Source of the DNA: Ruegeria_C sp040830705 | Lineage (GTDB): Bacteria > Pseudomonadota > Alphaproteobacteria > Rhodobacterales > Rhodobacteraceae | NCBI GenBank assembly: GCA_040830705.1 | Contig: JBFOME010000015.1 | Coordinates: forward strand, 1-64,000 | Reading direction: 5' to 3' | Length of the DNA: 64,000 nucleotides | Shown here: positions 15,954-24,070 of the stretch, one piece after another | How the letters are laid out: each line of letters opens with the position of its first letter | How positions within the stretch are numbered: position 1 is the stretch's first letter | Program-made: the position numbers and the translations under genes | Notes under the pieces: generated by a model | The model's database searches: none | Told to the model about the DNA's origin: nothing | Seen by the model: only the letters and a program-made list of their open reading frames with translations

Positions 15954-17225
15954 TCACGAATCTGACAACGCGCGCCAGCCGATATCGCGGCGGTAGTAGC
16001 CGTCGGGCCAGGTGATCCGGTCGGTCATCTCATAGGCCCTGTCGCGCGCCGCGCGCAGCGTGTCGCCCCGCGCGGTGACGTTCAGAACCCGCCCGCCCGA
16101 GGCACGCAGCGACCCGCCATCGGTCTTGGTACCGGCATGGAACACGATACGGCTGCTGTCTTCGGGCAGATCATCCAGCCCTGAAATCTCGGTGCCTTTG
16201 CGGTAGTCGCCGGGGTAGCCCTGCGCCGCCATGACAACGGTCATCGCGTGATCCTCGGCCCAGTTCACCTGCATCTCACCCAGACGCCCCTCGGCTGCTG
16301 CATGCATCAGGTCCATCGCCTGCGCGCCCAGCCGCATCATCAGAACCTGACATTCCGGGTCGCCGAACCGCACGTTGTATTCCACCAGTCGCGGCTGACC
16401 GTCCTGGATCATCAACCCGACATAGAGCACGCCCTGAAACGGTATACCGCGCTGGGCCATCTCTTTCATCGTGGGGCGGACGATCTCATCCATCGCCCGC
16501 GCTTCGACCTCGGCGCTCAGCACCGGGGCCGGAGAATAAGCGCCCATGCCACCCGTGTTGAGCCCGGTATCACCCTCACCGATCCGCTTGTGATCCTGCG
16601 CCGTGCCGATCGACAGGATGTCACTGCCGTCGCACAGCACAAAAAGCGAGGCCTCCTCGCCGTCCATGAATTCCTCGATCACCACCTCGGCCCCGGCGCT
16701 GCCAAAGGCGCCGCCCAGCATATCATCGACCGCCGCAAGCGCGGTATCGACATCCATCGCCACAATCACGCCCTTGCCCGCGGCCAGACCATCGGCCTTG
16801 ACCACGATGGGCGCGCCCTGTTCGCGGATATAGGCCTTGGCCGGCTCAGCCTCGATGAAGCGCGCATAAACGGCTGTGGGGGCGCCAGCCGCGTCGCAGA
16901 TTTCCTTGGTGAAGCTCTTGGATGCTTCCAGCCGCGCCGCCGCCGCCGACGGACCAAAAACCAGCACGCCCGCCTCGCGCAACCGGTCGGCCACGCCTGC
17001 GGCCAGCGGGGCCTCGGGGCCGACGATCACGAAGTCGATGGCGTTTTCCTCGGCAAACCGCGCGACCGCGCCGCCCTCCATGATGTCGAGGTCGGCGCAT
17101 TCGGCAATCTGCGCGATCCCGGCATTGCCCGGCGCCACGATCAGCTTGTCGCATTTGGGGTTCTGCATCACCGCCCAGGCCAGGCTGTGTTCACGCCCGC
17201 CGCCACCGAGGATGAGGATATTCAT
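15954..17225 (-). CDS. purD: Phosphoribosylamine--glycine ligase
   Basis: PurD (GAR synthetase) joins glycine to 5-phosphoribosylamine with ATP in purine biosynthesis. The 423-residue protein has the N-terminal motif MNILILGGGGREHSLAWA, the ATP-grasp segment APIVVKADGLAAGKGVIVA, and the metal-site region LVEYNVRFGDPECQ. The start is set at the ATG at 17223-17225, where homology begins; the frame is open further upstream but overlaps the divergent xseA promoter. The 85-base spacer to xseA must contain both promoters. It converges with the VCBS gene. Confidence 0.96.
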   Translation of the reverse strand: MNILILGGGGREHSLAWAVMQNPKCDKLIVAPGNAGIAQIAECADLDIMEGGAVARFAEENAIDFVIVGPEAPLAAGVADRLREAGVLVFGPSAAAARLEASKSFTKEICDAAGAPTAVYARFIEAEPAKAYIREQGAPIVVKADGLAAGKGVIVAMDVDTALAAVDDMLGGAFGSAGAEVVIEEFMDGEEASLFVLCDGSDILSIGTAQDHKRIGEGDTGLNTGGMGAYSPAPVLSAEVEARAMDEIVRPTMKEMAQRGIPFQGVLYVGLMIQDGQPRLVEYNVRFGDPECQVLMMRLGAQAMDLMHAAAEGRLGEMQVNWAEDHAMTVVMAAQGYPGDYRKGTEISGLDDLPEDSSRIVFHAGTKTDGGSLRASGGRVLNVTARGDTLRAARDRAYEMTDRITWPDGYYRRDIGWRALSDS

Positions 17226-17310
17226 GAAATGCGCTCCGATCTGCTTGGCCCTGCTGTCGCGGCGTTCTAAGCTGGCCGGAGCAGTGACACAAGACCAACA
17301 GGCGCGCGCA

Positions 17311-18798
17311 ATGTCCGACCTTCTCGACGACCCGCTTCCCGGCCAGAACATGCCCGAATTCACCGTCTCGGAAATCTCGGGCGAGGTAAAACGCACGCTT
17401 GAGGGTACGTTTGGTCGCATCCGCGTGCGCGGCGAGGTGGGCCGAGTGTTCAAGGCGCGGTCGGGGCATCTCTACTATGACGTGAAGGACGACCGGAACG
17501 TGCTGGCCTGCACAACCTGGAAAGGCCAGATCGCCGGGCTGTCCGTGGTCCCCGAGGAAGGACTAGAGGTGGTGGTCACCGGCCGCCTCACCGCCTTTGG
17601 GGCGCAGTCGAAATACAACATGAATGTCGATGAGGTCGCCGTCGCCGGTCAGGGCGCGCTGATGGCGCTGCTGGAAAAACGCAAGAAACAGCTTGAGGGT
17701 GAAGGGCTCTTCGCGCCCGAGCGCAAGCGGCCCCTGCCCTATCTGCCGCAGATCATCGGCGTCGTCACCTCGCCCTCAGGCGCGGTGATCCGCGACATTC
17801 TGCACCGGCTGCGCGACCGGTTTCCGCGCAAGGTGCTGATCTGGCCCGTCGCGGTGCAGGGCAATGCCTGTGCACCGGAAGTGACCCGCGCCATCGAAGG
17901 GTTCAACGCGCTTACCCCCGGCGGGGCACTGCCCCGGCCCGACTTGATCATCGTTGCCCGTGGCGGTGGGTCAATCGAAGACCTCTGGGGGTTCAACGAA
18001 GAAAGCGTCGCGCGCGCGGCGGCGGCCTCGGAAATCCCGCTGATCTCGGCGGTGGGGCATGAGACAGATACAACCCTGATTGACTATGTCTCCGACCAGC
18101 GCGCGCCCACACCAACGGCCGCCGCCGAACTGGCGGTGCCGGTGCGGTTGGATCTGCTGGCCTGGACCGGCGAGCAAGGCGCGCGCCTGAGCCGGGCAGC
18201 CAGCGACGCGGTGCAGCGCCGTGCGCAACGGCTGGCCGATCTGGCCCGCGCCCTGCCGCGCCCCGAGACGCTGCTGGATGGCCCGCGCCAAAGGCTGGAC
18301 CAGAGCACTGAGCGCCTGCCCAACGCGCTGATCCGGGGCGTGCAGAACCGCAGAGTAAGGCTTCTAGACATTTCGGGGCATCTGCGCCCCGCCACTTTGC
18401 GCAATTTGGTTGCAACCCGCCGGGATCGCTGCACCAACCTGTCCTCGCGCCTGAGCACGCGGCCCATTCAGCGCGAGATTGCCACCCGTTCCGATCACCT
18501 GCAGCGGCTGAGCGAGCGGTTGAACGCAGCTCAACGCCTGCGCATTGACCGGATGCGCCAGGCCCTCGACGCCACAGACCGGCTGCGCGAAACGCTCAGC
18601 TACAAGGCCACGCTGGAACGCGGCTACGCCGTGGTGCGCGCCGAGGGTGCAGTGGTGACGCGCAAGGCGCAGGCCGAGAAACACGCGTCCTTCGAGATCG
18701 AGTTCGCGGACGGGCTGATCGAAACGGGCGGCTCTGCGTCGAAACCAAAGTCAAAGAAACCAAAAGACCCGCCCCCGTCACAAGGAACACTGTTCTAG
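17311..18798 (+). CDS. xseA: Exodeoxyribonuclease VII large subunit
   Basis: The large subunit of exonuclease VII, which degrades single-stranded DNA from both ends. The 495-residue protein has an N-terminal OB-fold (FTVSEISGEVKRTLEGTFGRIRVRGEVG), the catalytic domain (GVVTSPSGAVIRDILHRLRDRFP, then DLIIVARGGGSIEDLWGFNEE and SAVGHETDTTLIDYVSDQRAPTP), and a long helical C-terminal region. The ATG at 17311 gives MSDLLDDPLP; the frame is open for 145 codons upstream without homology. The GST gene starts 4 bases after its stop. The small subunit xseB is not in the window. Confidence 0.96.
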   Translation: MSDLLDDPLPGQNMPEFTVSEISGEVKRTLEGTFGRIRVRGEVGRVFKARSGHLYYDVKDDRNVLACTTWKGQIAGLSVVPEEGLEVVVTGRLTAFGAQSKYNMNVDEVAVAGQGALMALLEKRKKQLEGEGLFAPERKRPLPYLPQIIGVVTSPSGAVIRDILHRLRDRFPRKVLIWPVAVQGNACAPEVTRAIEGFNALTPGGALPRPDLIIVARGGGSIEDLWGFNEESVARAAAASEIPLISAVGHETDTTLIDYVSDQRAPTPTAAAELAVPVRLDLLAWTGEQGARLSRAASDAVQRRAQRLADLARALPRPETLLDGPRQRLDQSTERLPNALIRGVQNRRVRLLDISGHLRPATLRNLVATRRDRCTNLSSRLSTRPIQREIATRSDHLQRLSERLNAAQRLRIDRMRQALDATDRLRETLSYKATLERGYAVVRAEGAVVTRKAQAEKHASFEIEFADGLIETGGSASKPKSKKPKDPPPSQGTLF

Positions 18799-18802
18799 GC
18801 CG

Positions 18803-19444
18803 ATGCTGAAAATCTGGGGCCGCAAGACATCATCGAACGTTCAGGCGCTGATGTGGTGCGTCGGCGAACTGGGGTTGCCCTATGAGCGTTTCGATATCGG
18901 CCATCACTTCGGCGGCCTCGATACGGAGGCGTTTGCTGCGCTCAATCCAAACCGAACCATTCCGGTACTCCAGGATGGCGACGATGCGCCAATCTGGGAA
19001 ACCGGTGCGATCCTGCGCTATCTGGCTGCGCGCTATGGTGACGAGATGTTCTGGCCAACCGACCCGGCCCGGCGCGCGGAGATCGACAAATGGGCCGAAT
19101 GGGCAAAGCTCAACATCGCAATGGCATTCACCGTTCCGATCTTCTGGCACGTCGTACGAACGGCACCCGACCAACAGGACGCAGATGCGATCCGTCACTC
19201 GGTCGAGGCGTTGGAAACCAAACTGGCCATCGCTGAGGCACAGCTAACGTCCCGGCCCTTTCTGGCGGGGCAAGCGCTGTCTCTTGCCGATATCCAGCTC
19301 GGCCACGTCCTCTACCGGTACTATGATATCAACATTCACCGCCGCGCAATGCCGGCACTCGTCGCCTATTACGACAGGCTATGCCAGCGGCACGCCTATT
19401 GCGAACATGTTGCGATTTCTTATGACGAATTGCGTGTTGACTGA
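18803..19444 (+). CDS. Glutathione S-transferase family protein
   Basis: A 213-residue GST-fold protein. Its N-terminal thioredoxin-like domain begins MLKIWGRKTSSNVQALMWCVGELGLPYERFDIG, with Ser-Ser-Asn at the usual active-site position, then NPNRTIPVLQDGD and WETGAILRYLAARYG. The C-terminal domain is helical, with the FLAGQALSLADIQLGHVLYRY motif. It probably detoxifies electrophiles or reduces peroxides with glutathione; the substrate is unknown. It follows xseA after 4 bases, so it is probably read from the same transcript. Confidence 0.88.
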   Translation: MLKIWGRKTSSNVQALMWCVGELGLPYERFDIGHHFGGLDTEAFAALNPNRTIPVLQDGDDAPIWETGAILRYLAARYGDEMFWPTDPARRAEIDKWAEWAKLNIAMAFTVPIFWHVVRTAPDQQDADAIRHSVEALETKLAIAEAQLTSRPFLAGQALSLADIQLGHVLYRYYDINIHRRAMPALVAYYDRLCQRHAYCEHVAISYDELRVD

Positions 19445-19457
19445 GAGCGGCTGAGGC

Positions 19458-19856
19458 TTAGACCCCCACATCCGGGCCATAACACAGCATCTCTTCGCCG
19501 ATATCCTCGGCCTCATAAAGTTGCGTGGCTTGAGGGTCATTCTCGAATCTGGCGATCAGGCCCTGAGGGCCTTGGCTGAAGCTCCAGCATTGCGGGTCCA
19601 GCCGGTCTTCGTAGAGAAAGCAGATCTGGCTGTCCTCGCGTTCGTACCAGATGCCTTTCTTGCAATCGCCGTCCAGAAACGACCAGATCACCCGCCGGTC
19701 GGGCAAATAGCGTTCGACCCCGTAGGCCTGCCCGCCCTGTCCGTAGAACAGCGTCTTGCCCCGCGTGTATCTGTCGAACTCCTCCGCCGACATCTGCGAT
19801 TGCGCCGAGAGAGGCAGGCTGGCGAGGCAGATGAGAATCAGGGCAAGGCGCGTCAT
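19458..19856 (-). CDS. Small secreted protein of unknown function
   Basis: A 132-residue protein with a clear signal peptide (MTRLALILICLASLPLSAQSQ). The mature part contains GQGGQAYGVERYLPDRRVIWSFLDGDCKKGIWYEREDSQICFLYED and several Cys residues (in GDCKKG, QICFLYED, PQCWSFSQ and EMLCYGP), which could form two disulfides. This pattern is common in periplasmic proteins of Rhodobacterales, but I cannot name a family. The start is set at the ATG at 19854-19856; an upstream ATG would bury the signal peptide. Confidence 0.75.
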   Translation of the reverse strand: MTRLALILICLASLPLSAQSQMSAEEFDRYTRGKTLFYGQGGQAYGVERYLPDRRVIWSFLDGDCKKGIWYEREDSQICFLYEDRLDPQCWSFSQGPQGLIARFENDPQATQLYEAEDIGEEMLCYGPDVGV

Positions 19857-20011
19857 GGCCCGATCTTTGCAGATCATGGCAAGACCCGCCACTCACAGGA
19901 CCGCGCAGCGGCGATTTGCGCGACTTCCCGTTCCTTCCCGAGCGCGTGACCCTTTGCAACCCGACGCGATCCGCATTAGGTGAAGACAAACCAAAGCGAG
20001 GACCCGGCCTG

Positions 20012-21139
20012 ATGGCGTTATTCTCAAAGCTCAAGGAACGCCTGTTCAAATCCTCCTCAAAACTGGAAGAGGGGCTGGACGCAATCGTCGAGGATGGCGG
20101 AGAGGTTGACGCAACACCCGAACCTGTTGCGCCACCACCACCACCCGCGCCTGCACCAGAACCGATCCCCGAGGCCGCCGCTCCGGTCCCGCCCGCACCC
20201 GCCAAGGCCCCTCCACCCCCTGAGCCCGCGCCAAAACCGGTCGAACCCGCCAAGCCCGGTCTGCTGGGCCGGTTGTTCAAGAAGGCAGACGATACGCCGG
20301 TCATCCGCCGCACGCTGGATGATGACATGCTGGAGCAGCTCGAAGAGTTGCTGATCGCTTCGGATATGGGCGTCGATACCGCGCTGAGGGTGACCGCCAA
20401 TATGGCAGAGGGCCGCTTCGGCAAAAAACTCTCGACCGAGGAAATCAAACAATTGCTGGCCCAGGAAGTGGCCCGTGTGATGGAACCGGTCGCGCGACCT
20501 ATGCCGATATATCCCAAACGCCCGCAGGTCGTACTGGTGGTGGGCGTGAACGGGTCGGGCAAGACAACGACCATCGGCAAGCTGGCCAGCCAGTTCCGTG
20601 CTGCGGGCAAGAAGGTGGTGATCGCTGCGGGCGACACGTTCCGTGCTGCCGCTGTCGAACAATTGCAGGTCTGGGGCGACCGCGCCGGTGTGCCGGTACT
20701 GACCGCACCCGAGGGCTCGGACCCCGCCAGCCTTGCCTTTGACGCCATGACACGTGCGCAGGAAGATGGCGCTGACCTGCTGATGATCGATACGGCAGGA
20801 CGGCTGCAAAACCGGACCGACCTGATGGAGGAACTGGCCAAGATCGTGCGCGTCATCCGCAAGAAGGATGAGAGCGCCCCGCATAACACGCTGCTGGTGC
20901 TCGATGCCACCACCGGACAGAACGCGCTGCGCCAGGTGGAAACCTTCCGGGCTATATCCGACGTCTCGGGGCTGGTCATGACCAAGCTCGACGGCACCGC
21001 TAAAGGCGGCGTGCTGGTGGCGCTGGCCGACAAGTTTGGACTGCCGATCCACGCCATCGGAGTGGGCGAGCAGATCGACGATCTGGCCCCCTTCGACCCC
21101 GAAGAGTTCGCCGCAGCCCTGACCGGGCTAGATGCCTGA
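20012..21139 (+). CDS. ftsY: Signal recognition particle receptor FtsY
   Basis: A GTPase receptor for the signal recognition particle at the inner membrane, needed for co-translational membrane protein insertion. The 375-residue protein has a basic amphipathic N terminus, a Pro/Ala/Glu-rich A domain (about 30-90), then the NG domain. The GTPase motifs are GVNGSGKTTTIGKLAS (G1), DTAGRLQNRTDLMEEL (G3) and TKLDGTAKGG (G4). The ATG at 20012 (MALFSKLKERLF) is chosen because the longer frame has no homology. It overlaps the GNAT gene by 8 bases, starting a run of same-strand genes through 23066. Confidence 0.96.
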   Translation: MALFSKLKERLFKSSSKLEEGLDAIVEDGGEVDATPEPVAPPPPPAPAPEPIPEAAAPVPPAPAKAPPPPEPAPKPVEPAKPGLLGRLFKKADDTPVIRRTLDDDMLEQLEELLIASDMGVDTALRVTANMAEGRFGKKLSTEEIKQLLAQEVARVMEPVARPMPIYPKRPQVVLVVGVNGSGKTTTIGKLASQFRAAGKKVVIAAGDTFRAAAVEQLQVWGDRAGVPVLTAPEGSDPASLAFDAMTRAQEDGADLLMIDTAGRLQNRTDLMEELAKIVRVIRKKDESAPHNTLLVLDATTGQNALRQVETFRAISDVSGLVMTKLDGTAKGGVLVALADKFGLPIHAIGVGEQIDDLAPFDPEEFAAALTGLDA

Positions 21140-21524
21140 TTTCTCGACCCTGCCGCCCAACGTTGCGGAGTACCGCGCGCTGCGAGACGCCAGCGGGCTG
21201 GGCAACTTCTCGGTTGCGGCAACCGAAACCGCGCTGGTCAACACGCTGCATGGCGTGTGGCTGCGCGAGGGCGATGAGCTTGTCGGCATGGCGCGACTAA
21301 TCGGCGATGGCGGTTGCTTCGCACAGATGACCGATGTGGCGGTGCATCCCCGGTTTCAGGGGCGCGGGCATGGACACGCGATCATGCAGCGGCTGATGGC
21401 CTGGGCACAGGAGCACCTGCCCCCCGACTGCTATATCAGCCTGATCGCTGATCCCGGGGCCGAGCGGCTTTATGCCTCGGTCGGGTTCTCGCCGCGCACG
21501 GGAATGGCCCGCATCGCCGGATGA
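21132..21524 (+). CDS. GNAT-family N-acetyltransferase
   Basis: A 130-residue acetyltransferase of the GNAT fold. The acetyl-CoA pyrophosphate-binding motif A reads DVAVHPRFQGRGHGHAIMQRLMAWA, and the terminal ADPGAERLYASVGFSP is a typical motif B. The acceptor could be a small molecule or a protein N terminus; it cannot be inferred. The gene overlaps ftsY by 8 bases and the EamA gene by 4 (ATGA), so all three are tightly coupled. Confidence 0.87.
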   Translation: MPDFSTLPPNVAEYRALRDASGLGNFSVAATETALVNTLHGVWLREGDELVGMARLIGDGGCFAQMTDVAVHPRFQGRGHGHAIMQRLMAWAQEHLPPDCYISLIADPGAERLYASVGFSPRTGMARIAG

Positions 21525-22423
21525 GCGATTGGCTGATCTCACTGGAAGGGACCGAAGCAGGTCACCAACTGGCGATGGCGTTGGCGCTGATGGCTGCCTT
21601 CCTGCACGCGGTTTTCGGAGCACTGCAAAAGGGCCGTCATGATCCCTGGCTGTCGCGCGGGGCAATCGATGCCTCGTACCTGCTGATGGTGACCCCATTT
21701 GCGTTGTTTGTCGTGCCCTGGCCCGAGGCGCATATGTGGCCGATCTTTGCAGTCGTTTGGGTGATCCACACAGGCTACAAGCTGCTGCAGGCCTCGGCGT
21801 ATACCAAAGGCTCATACACGGTGGTCTACCCGGTGGTACGCGGCACCGGGCCATTTTTTACCGTGATCGGTGCCTATCTGCTGTTCGGAGAAGTGTTCAC
21901 GCTGACGCAATGGCTCGGCGTCGCTGTGTTGCTGGCTGGGATCTTTGGTCTGGCGATCTACAACTTGCGCCACCTCGAAACCAACCGCGAAACACTGCCT
22001 TTGGCACTGGCGCTGGCCTTTGCCACCGGCCTCTTCGTGGCGCTCTACACCACTTATGACGCCTATGGCATCCGGGCGACCGCCGATCCGTTCACGTTTT
22101 TGGCCTGGTTCTTCATGATCGACGGCATAGCAATGCCAATCATCGCCTGGCTGCGCTGGCGCAATATGACCAACCCGCCCACACCCGGCCCGCTGATGCT
22201 GCGCGGCATTGCAGGCGGCGTAACGGCCTTCCTGTCTTTCGGGGCGGTCATGCTTGCGACCCGGCTCGACAAGGTGGGCGAAGCGGCGGTGCTGCGCGAA
22301 ACCTCGACCGTCTTTGCCGCCCTAATTGGCTGGCTGGTACTGAAAGAAACAGTCGGCCCGCGCCGCATCGCGTTGATGTGCTTGATCGCAGCCGGAGCCG
22401 TGATAGTTGAGATGGGCGGATAA
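21521..22423 (+). CDS. EamA-family (DMT) transporter
   Basis: A 300-residue membrane protein with ten predicted helices in two repeated halves, typical of the drug/metabolite exporter superfamily. Each half ends in an EamA-type glycine-rich helix (GVAVLLAGIFGLAIYNL and RRIALMCLIAAGAVIVEM). The first half contains VVYPVVRGTGPFFTVIGAYLLFGE and the second DKVGEAAVLRETSTVFAALIGWLVLKE, which are matching half-repeats. The substrate is unknown. It starts within the GNAT stop codon. Confidence 0.87.
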   Translation: MSDWLISLEGTEAGHQLAMALALMAAFLHAVFGALQKGRHDPWLSRGAIDASYLLMVTPFALFVVPWPEAHMWPIFAVVWVIHTGYKLLQASAYTKGSYTVVYPVVRGTGPFFTVIGAYLLFGEVFTLTQWLGVAVLLAGIFGLAIYNLRHLETNRETLPLALALAFATGLFVALYTTYDAYGIRATADPFTFLAWFFMIDGIAMPIIAWLRWRNMTNPPTPGPLMLRGIAGGVTAFLSFGAVMLATRLDKVGEAAVLRETSTVFAALIGWLVLKETVGPRRIALMCLIAAGAVIVEMGG

Positions 22424-22439
22424 CGGAGCATGACGCAAC

Positions 22440-23066
22440 ATGGCGCAGACCAAAGACATCAACCCGATCCTGAAACAGGTGCTGGAACTGGGCCCGACAC
22501 TGGCCTTCTTTTTCATCTATCTGCGCATTAAGGACGACGTCTTTGTCATTGGCGGCACGGAATATTCCGGCTTCATCATCTCGGCGCTGATCTTTGTGCC
22601 AATCCTGCTGGTGGCGATGGGAATCCTGTGGATGCTCACCAGCAAGCTGAGCCGTTTGCAGATATTCACCGCCTTCATTGTGATCTTTTTTGGCGGGCTG
22701 ACGGCCTATTTCAATGACAAGCGATTCTTCATGATGAAGACCACGCTTGTCTATGGCACGTTCTGCGTGCTGCTGGGGGTCGGGCTGCTGCGCGGTAGGT
22801 CTTACCTGGCCTATATCCTGAACGACATGCTTCCGATGCAGCAGGAAGGTTGGATGATCCTGACCCGCCGCCTTTGCGCGGGTTTCGCGGTGCTGGCAGC
22901 GGCCAACGAGTATGTTTGGCGCACCATGTCCGAAGAGGCTTGGGTCAAGATCGAAACCTTCGGCTTTCCGTTGGCGCTGATGGCGTTCCTGATGATGCAG
23001 TTCAGCCTGCTGCAGCGTTATATGATCGAAACAGATAGCGATAACGCCGGTAAATCCGAAGACTGA
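22440..23066 (+). CDS. yciB: YciB/IspZ family inner-membrane protein
   Basis: A 208-residue membrane protein of the septation/cell-envelope family YciB (older name IspZ). The family signatures are LKQVLELGPTLAFFFIYLRI near the N terminus and TAYFNDKRFFMMKTTLVYG in the middle, with about six hydrophobic helices. E. coli YciB contributes to envelope integrity and cell division. It follows the EamA gene after 16 bases and closes the ftsY gene run. Confidence 0.88.
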   Translation: MAQTKDINPILKQVLELGPTLAFFFIYLRIKDDVFVIGGTEYSGFIISALIFVPILLVAMGILWMLTSKLSRLQIFTAFIVIFFGGLTAYFNDKRFFMMKTTLVYGTFCVLLGVGLLRGRSYLAYILNDMLPMQQEGWMILTRRLCAGFAVLAAANEYVWRTMSEEAWVKIETFGFPLALMAFLMMQFSLLQRYMIETDSDNAGKSED

Positions 23067-23140
23067 TAGTTTCTGTCGCTTAGCAGAGTTGAGTTTTGCG
23101 CGATTGCCCCTTAGACCGGTGGGCAAGGGAGGATCTGCGC

Positions 23141-23809
23141 ATGGTTTCACTGCCCGAAGCGGGTTTTCTGGCCGAAGCGTCGGACCGCCTCAAACGGATG
23201 CTAGACGAAGAAGCCATTGAGGCGCGGCTGGGCACTGGCGATGTCCTGTTCCAGCATGGCGACACCGGTGATGCGCTCTACGTCATTTTGCAAGGCATGA
23301 TGGAGGTGTCCATACTCTCGCAAAACGGTCGCAAGCTGGCGATGGACCTGATGGGCCCCGGCTCTGTCTTTGGCGAGATCGCACTGTTCGATCCCGGCCC
23401 TCGCACTGCGACAATCACCGCGACACAACCCTGCCGCGTGCTCAAGGTACAGAACGCGGACGTCATGCGCCAAGTGCGGCGCGATCCGGAACTGGCCGTC
23501 GATCTGACGCGGCTGGCCGGGCAGCGGATGCGTTGGATCAACATGCAACTGCATGAACAGGTCTTCCTGACGGTTCCGACCAGACTGGCGCGCAAATTGC
23601 TGCATCTGGCCCAATTGCAGAGCGAGGATTGCAGCAGCGTCAGCCTCAGCCAAAGTGAATTGGCTGAATATGTCGGCGCCACGCGAGAGGCCGTCTCAAA
23701 GACGATTTCGGTCTGGAAGAAGAAGGGCATCATCGAAGCGACGCGGGGCGGTCTGGAGATCCTCGATGTCGACACGATGGAAGATCTGGCCGATCCCGAG
23801 CAGATCTGA
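23141..23809 (+). CDS. Crp/Fnr-family transcriptional regulator
   Basis: A 222-residue regulator with an N-terminal cyclic-nucleotide-binding-like beta-roll (GDVLFQHGDTGDALYVILQGMMEVSI, GSVFGEIALFDPGPRTATITA) and a C-terminal Crp-type winged helix (LSQSELAEYVGATREAVSKTISVWKKKGIIEATRGG). It lacks the N-terminal Cys cluster of Fnr, so it is not an obvious oxygen sensor. The GE-L-x7-R-A/T region resembles the cAMP pocket only partly, and the ligand is uncertain. The ATG at 23141 follows AAGGGAGGATC, a strong ribosome binding site. Its targets are unknown. Confidence 0.88.
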   Translation: MVSLPEAGFLAEASDRLKRMLDEEAIEARLGTGDVLFQHGDTGDALYVILQGMMEVSILSQNGRKLAMDLMGPGSVFGEIALFDPGPRTATITATQPCRVLKVQNADVMRQVRRDPELAVDLTRLAGQRMRWINMQLHEQVFLTVPTRLARKLLHLAQLQSEDCSSVSLSQSELAEYVGATREAVSKTISVWKKKGIIEATRGGLEILDVDTMEDLADPEQI

Positions 23810-23814
23810 ACAAT

Positions 23815-23990
23815 TCAAAAAGATGATATAATTTTTTCTGGCGGGTAAAAGTTCACAGACCCCGGCACCAAGACCGTGTGACCCTGACCTTGGTTACTCG
23901 GCGGACCGGATACGATCCCAGTCGCTTGGCCCGCCCGGGAAAGCCAAAACCAAGAGCCATGCGCCCCCGCGCATGGCTCGCCTTTTCTTT
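23815..23990 (+). ncRNA. Candidate structured small RNA or long 3' UTR ending in a terminator
   Basis: Between the Crp/Fnr stop and the strong terminator at 23955-23990 there are about 140 bases without a reading frame but rich in possible pairings. GGCGGG (near 23831) can pair with CCCGCC (near 23932), enclosing an ACCAAG/CTTGGT hairpin and a GGAT/ATCC hairpin. The compact fold, the GC content and the independent terminator suggest a small RNA. I considered 6S RNA but could not match it. It could equally be the regulator's 3' untranslated region. Confidence 0.35.
23955..23990 (+). terminator. Strong rho-independent terminator
   Basis: A perfect 10-bp stem, AGCCATGCGC (23955-23964) and GCGCATGGCT (23969-23978), with a CCCC loop, is followed by CGCCTTTTCTTT. 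It ends plus-strand transcription from the Crp/Fnr gene or the candidate small RNA. Confidence 0.9.
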
Positions 23991-24021
23991 GGTCATAACT
24001 GGCTAATCCTAAGCCTTGAAA

Positions 24022-24049
24022 CGAAAAACGGCCGGGCAAGGCCGGCCGT
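24022..24049 (-). terminator. Rho-independent terminator after degP
   Basis: On the minus strand a CGGCCGG/CCGGCCG stem with a short loop is followed by a T-rich run (TTTTTCG). It begins about 20 bases after the degP stop. Confidence 0.85.
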
Positions 24050-24070
24050 CTCGCAGGGGTTGATGCCGAC

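Noticed and set aside
19537..21222. A 561-codon Ser/Ala-rich frame opposite ftsY and the secreted protein gene
   Set aside because: It is low in structure and crosses real genes; no start or ribosome binding site supports it.
23815..23954. Assignment of the structured region as 6S RNA, SRP RNA or tmRNA
   Set aside because: I could not find the diagnostic core of any of these (for example the SRP GGTCAGGTCCGGAAGG loop); it remains an unnamed candidate.
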